A stretch of 46,485 nt of DNA, from the NCBI GenBank assembly GCA_949296115.1, contig CASFNR010000010.1, positions 1 through 46,485 of the forward strand, read 5' to 3'. This stretch comes from an uncultured Eubacteriales bacterium (GTDB taxonomy: Bacteria; Bacillota; Clostridia; Oscillospirales; Oscillospiraceae). The notes under the pieces were generated by a model that saw only the letters and a program-made list of their open reading frames with translations, did not search any database and had not been told where the DNA came from. The translations under genes were made by a program, and so were the position numbers. This document shows, one piece after another, positions 43,239-46,485 of the stretch (positions are counted from its first letter, which is position 1; each line of letters begins with the position of its first letter).

Positions 43239-46200
43239 ATGCACATTTGTAGAAGAGGTTTAGCGGTAGTTTTGGCGTTTGCGCTGTGTGTGGCGTCTAT
43301 TCCGGGGATTGTTCCGACAGTATATGCGGAAGAAACGGTTCCGGAAGCGACCGAAGCAGAAATGCAGTCTGTGGAAGAAACCACAGATTCCACGTTGCCT
43401 ACACAGGAGACCACCGGACCCAACGGGGAATTAACGCCGCCGGTGGGAGATGCGGTGGAATCTGCCAATGAGACCACGGCCCCCACGGAAGCGACCACGG
43501 CCCCCACGGAAGTGACCACGGCCCCCACGGAAGTGACCACGGCCCCCACGGAAGCGACGACAACTCTCACGGAAGAAGTGGAAGCTATCCAACCAGAGAC
43601 AGTGGTAACGGGCAATCCCTGCGGTGAAAATTTGACTTGGGAACTCGATACCGGAACAGGGATACTCACGGTCACTGGTGTTGGGGATATGTATAATACG
43701 TGGTGGCCTTATGATATTTTTAAGACTCAAGGCTTTGCTCCGTGGCATGAATTTGCGGCGGATATTACGTGTGTTAAAATTGACGGCGGCGTAACTGGGA
43801 TAGGACATTTTGCCTTTTTTGACTGCACAAACCTAACCGAAGTATTGATCCCGGAAGGGGTCACGTTCATAGGATGCGCGTTTATAGGTTGCGACGCATT
43901 AAAAGAGATACACATTCCCGCAAGTGTAACTGAATTCCGGTATCCTACAAATGAGGGTTTGTGCGCAAATCTGGAAAAAATCATTGTTTCAGATGAGAAT
44001 AGTGTGTACAGCAGTGATGAAGCAGGCATGCTATACAGCAAGGATAAGACGCAATTTATTGCTTGTCCCACCGGATATCAGGGTTCTTATAGAATTGCGG
44101 AAGGTGTTACAGAAATTGGGGGATGGGCGTTTAATTCCTGTGCCGATTTGGTTTCTGTCGAGATTCCCACAACCGTAAAAACAATTGGTATGAATGCATT
44201 TTGGGAATGCACTGGACTGGCAGAAATCACAATCCCAGCTAGTGTCACGGAGATTGCAACATGCGCATTTGGTATGTGTACTTCCTTGAAGGAAGTATAC
44301 TTTAAGGGGGATGCCCCGGAATATAATGCTTACGCAGATCACTGCTTTGATGATATGAATGGCACTGTCTATTATCCTGCAGACAATGATACTTGGACAG
44401 AGGATGTCATGAAAGATTATGGTGCGCATCTCACATGGATTGCTGTTGACGAAACAGGAGCGCCCGTTGAGCCGAAGGAGATGACACAAGCAGAGTTCCT
44501 GGAAGCTTTGAATTCTGCCATTGCTGCGGGGGAAAAGACTTATCAGTTAGGCCAGTCTGTTGTTTTTACAGAAAATGTCACACTTCCGGAAATCAAACTT
44601 CAAATCAGCGGAGAAGATACAGTGTTGACTGTGTCCGATGGGGTAACTTTGGATGGAAACGGGCAGTATTGGGACAACAATGGCGCACAAATTGCGGTTG
44701 AAAGCGATGCAACTTTATGCAACACGGATTTGGAAATTCGAAATGGGGCGAATCTGACAGTAAAACCTGGCGGAACGCTGATTGCAGATGATCAATGCAG
44801 GGTAGTAGTATGGCGAGAAAGCACGTTAAACGTGATGGATGGTGCGAACTTGCAGAACTCCGCTGGAATTTATGTATTTATCAACGACACTGCACAGCCC
44901 GAGCTTCCAATATTGGAGGGGGTTGACAAAAAGGACGTGTGCGCCACGGCGGAAGTGTGGAGACCCAACGAGGAGAACTTAGGAGAGTATTTTTCTGTCG
45001 GAGCGCAATATGGCAATTTCCAGCTGCGTCTCCTGGACACCTGCGAACTTAAATATGATCTAGAGATTCCTGCCGGCGCAACCTTGGATACCTGTGGAAT
45101 TGTGGTACCTCAAGGCGTTACCTTGACCAATAATGGAACGGTTTTGGCATCTATGGAAGATGTTACGGTAGACGGAACGCTGATAAATAACGGCAAGTTA
45201 ACCTATTATGGACAAAGGCAGCTGCATTTCAATGGAACATTCCGGGGAAATCCCCCGGAATTGGCGGATGTGGGTACGCTTTCTCAAGAGGAACTGGAGT
45301 CTATGATCCAGGGGGCTGTGGAATCGGGAGAATGGCACCTGGGTATTTCCAAACAGGTGACCTTGACCCGAGATCTGGAGATTCCTGCGGGAATGATGCT
45401 GGAAATTGTGCAGGGGGGAGGGCTTACGCTTACAGAAGGCGTGACCATGACCTGCGCAGGAGAGGCTGCCGTCTATAACTGCGCAACGATCTGGGTGTGC
45501 AGTGGCGCTGTTCTGGAGATTCCTGGGAAGGTCAAGCTATCCCTCGACAGTTCTTTCGCTGTTGAAAATGGTGCTGTTGTGAAAATCCAGGGAAGTCTGA
45601 CAGCAAAGGATGTGGAGCTGTGGATTGAGGACGGAAGTGACATTCAGGTTACCGGCATTTTCCAGGTTTCCGGAGACATGGATGCAGTCATTCCCCTGAC
45701 TCTGGCGGATACCATCAATGGACTTCTCGCAGAATGCACCACCGTTACTTCTCAATGTGCAACAGCCGAAGAGCTGGCATTTGCCCTGCGGACCAGTCAA
45801 GACTATCGCCGTCATCTGGTTACGATAATGGGTGAAATCAGTCTGACTGGAAATGCTTCTGTTCCGGCGATCTGCACGATTAAGATGGGCAAGGGGGCCA
45901 CGCTGAAAATCCCGGAGGGCGTGACTTTGACCAACCTTGGAACCATCGAACTGAGCAAGGGCTCACAATTGCTCGTGCTGGGAGCGCTGGATAACCAGGG
46001 ACAGATTGTGGAAAATGGCGGAATATTTTCTGACGGAGGAGAGAGCGGTTTCCAGATGGTGGAAGAGAATCTGGAATCGCTTCTGACCAATGCAGGTTCC
46101 CTTTCCAGCGAAGAAATTCGCAAGGAAGTTCAGGCCATGGACCGGGATGAACTGGCAGGAGCCATGGAAGGTGAGAATTCCGCCGCAGCAGAGACGATCA

Positions 46201-46485
46201 AAAAGCTGGAGTCCCAGCTGGACGTGAAAACAGAGGTCCAGTCCGGGATTGCGGAAATTACGGGGAGCCAGGTTTCCGTTGTGGGCGCCGGACTGAACAA
46301 TGTGATTCAGGAGGGGACGGACATTGTCCTGACCATTGCGGCGCCGTCCAGTGACGAGCTGGATGTTCCCCCGGAGTATGACCAGAAAACCATGCTTGCA
46401 TTCTCCATGACCCTGGAAAATGTGGAGAATACAGGGGAGCTGGCTGTTCCGGTGAAGATCACGCTGCCCGTACCGGCAGAAATGG
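43239..46485 (+). CDS. Large secreted surface protein with BspA-type leucine-rich repeats (incomplete at 3' end)
   Basis: The frame is open from ATG 43239 to the window end (1082 codons); AAGGAG lies 8 bases upstream. A signal peptide ends at VYA (residue 30). A Thr/Pro linker with four TTAPTE-type repeats follows (about 79-106). A leucine-rich-repeat block of the BspA/LRR_5 kind spans about 140-385, with LTEVLIPEGVTFIG, LAEITIPASVTEIATCAF and similar units. From about 410 on it is Gly/Asn/Thr-rich beta-repeat sequence, likely an extended adhesin-like stalk. BspA-like proteins act in adhesion to host or other cells. The cell-wall anchor would lie beyond the window. Bases 43.7-45.1 kb are visibly more A/T-rich than the rest. 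Confidence 0.85.
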   Translation, partial: MHICRRGLAVVLAFALCVASIPGIVPTVYAEETVPEATEAEMQSVEETTDSTLPTQETTGPNGELTPPVGDAVESANETTAPTEATTAPTEVTTAPTEVTTAPTEATTTLTEEVEAIQPETVVTGNPCGENLTWELDTGTGILTVTGVGDMYNTWWPYDIFKTQGFAPWHEFAADITCVKIDGGVTGIGHFAFFDCTNLTEVLIPEGVTFIGCAFIGCDALKEIHIPASVTEFRYPTNEGLCANLEKIIVSDENSVYSSDEAGMLYSKDKTQFIACPTGYQGSYRIAEGVTEIGGWAFNSCADLVSVEIPTTVKTIGMNAFWECTGLAEITIPASVTEIATCAFGMCTSLKEVYFKGDAPEYNAYADHCFDDMNGTVYYPADNDTWTEDVMKDYGAHLTWIAVDETGAPVEPKEMTQAEFLEALNSAIAAGEKTYQLGQSVVFTENVTLPEIKLQISGEDTVLTVSDGVTLDGNGQYWDNNGAQIAVESDATLCNTDLEIRNGANLTVKPGGTLIADDQCRVVVWRESTLNVMDGANLQNSAGIYVFINDTAQPELPILEGVDKKDVCATAEVWRPNEENLGEYFSVGAQYGNFQLRLLDTCELKYDLEIPAGATLDTCGIVVPQGVTLTNNGTVLASMEDVTVDGTLINNGKLTYYGQRQLHFNGTFRGNPPELADVGTLSQEELESMIQGAVESGEWHLGISKQVTLTRDLEIPAGMMLEIVQGGGLTLTEGVTMTCAGEAAVYNCATIWVCSGAVLEIPGKVKLSLDSSFAVENGAVVKIQGSLTAKDVELWIEDGSDIQVTGIFQVSGDMDAVIPLTLADTINGLLAECTTVTSQCATAEELAFALRTSQDYRRHLVTIMGEISLTGNASVPAICTIKMGKGATLKIPEGVTLTNLGTIELSKGSQLLVLGALDNQGQIVENGGIFSDGGESGFQMVEENLESLLTNAGSLSSEEIRKEVQAMDRDELAGAMEGENSAAAETIKKLESQLDVKTEVQSGIAEITGSQVSVVGAGLNNVIQEGTDIVLTIAAPSSDELDVPPEYDQKTMLAFSMTLENVENTGELAVPVKITLPVPAEM
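43472..43555 (+). repeat. Four 21-bp tandem repeats
   Basis: Unit GACCACGGCCCCCACGGAAG plus C or T, four copies in a row, encoding Thr-Thr-Ala-Pro-Thr-Glu-Val/Ala. A likely site of length variation in the surface-protein linker. Confidence 0.9.

Overview
This is a GC-rich (around 57 %, my estimate by eye) stretch of a Gram-positive genome, most likely a gut Clostridia of the order Oscillospirales. The reasons are the efp/CD1247-type/YqeG/M24-peptidase neighbourhood, HPr kinase, a zinc-ribbon L28, a DarA-type cyclic-di-AMP receptor, BlaI/M56 pairs, strong AGGAGG ribosome sites and many TTGACA-N17-TATAAT promoters. The placement is an inference; no rRNA gene is present.

Layout. 1-783 (-): a citrate-transporter N-terminal half joined in frame to an aconitase C-terminus, running off the window. 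1.0-5.9 kb: HD hydrolase, cell-wall amidase, an unknown protein, then yqeG, M24 aminopeptidase, efp and a CD1247-type protein. 5.9-7.6 kb (-): ArsC-like protein and GT61 glycosyltransferase. 7.7-10.6 kb (+): LysR regulator, VanX-like lipoprotein dipeptidase, YbaK deacylase, HD hydrolase. 10.75-13.4 kb (-): S51 peptidase, RluA-type pseudouridine synthase and hprK, divergent from rpmB. 13.9-21.4 kb: two heterodimeric ABC exporters transcribed divergently. The left pair has its own leader peptide and an intrinsic terminator between promoter and genes, which is an attenuation arrangement. 21.5-23.8 kb: tRNA-Ser, a 24-codon membrane micro-ORF under a palindrome-rich promoter, then darA, an EamA exporter and a GNAT acetyltransferase. 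23.8-29.8 kb (-): sbcD, sbcC, a TIGR04076-like protein and a ClC channel. 29.9-32.9 kb (+): a BlaI repressor with two matching operators and an M56 metalloprotease-sensor whose ectodomain is not a penicillin-binding domain. 33.1-35.6 kb (-): an MscS channel and a single-pass protein with a Pro/Thr-rich stalk. 35.8-40.5 kb (-): a GPH sugar symporter with an in-frame stop, a GH36 alpha-galactosidase and a LacI regulator, forming an alpha-galactoside locus. 40.7-42.2 kb (-): ECF sigma factor and anti-sigma factor. 42.3-43.1 kb: remains of a relaxase and an IstB-like ATPase, a decayed mobile element. 43.2 kb to the end (+): a large secreted surface protein with BspA-type leucine-rich repeats, incomplete.

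The best candidate for an undescribed system is the attenuated ABC exporter (17.5-17.8 kb). Next come the micro-ORF with nested palindromes beside the cyclic-di-AMP receptor, the BlaI/M56 module with an unrecognised sensor domain, and the chimeric transporter/aconitase ORF at the left edge, which may be an assembly error or a deletion fusion.
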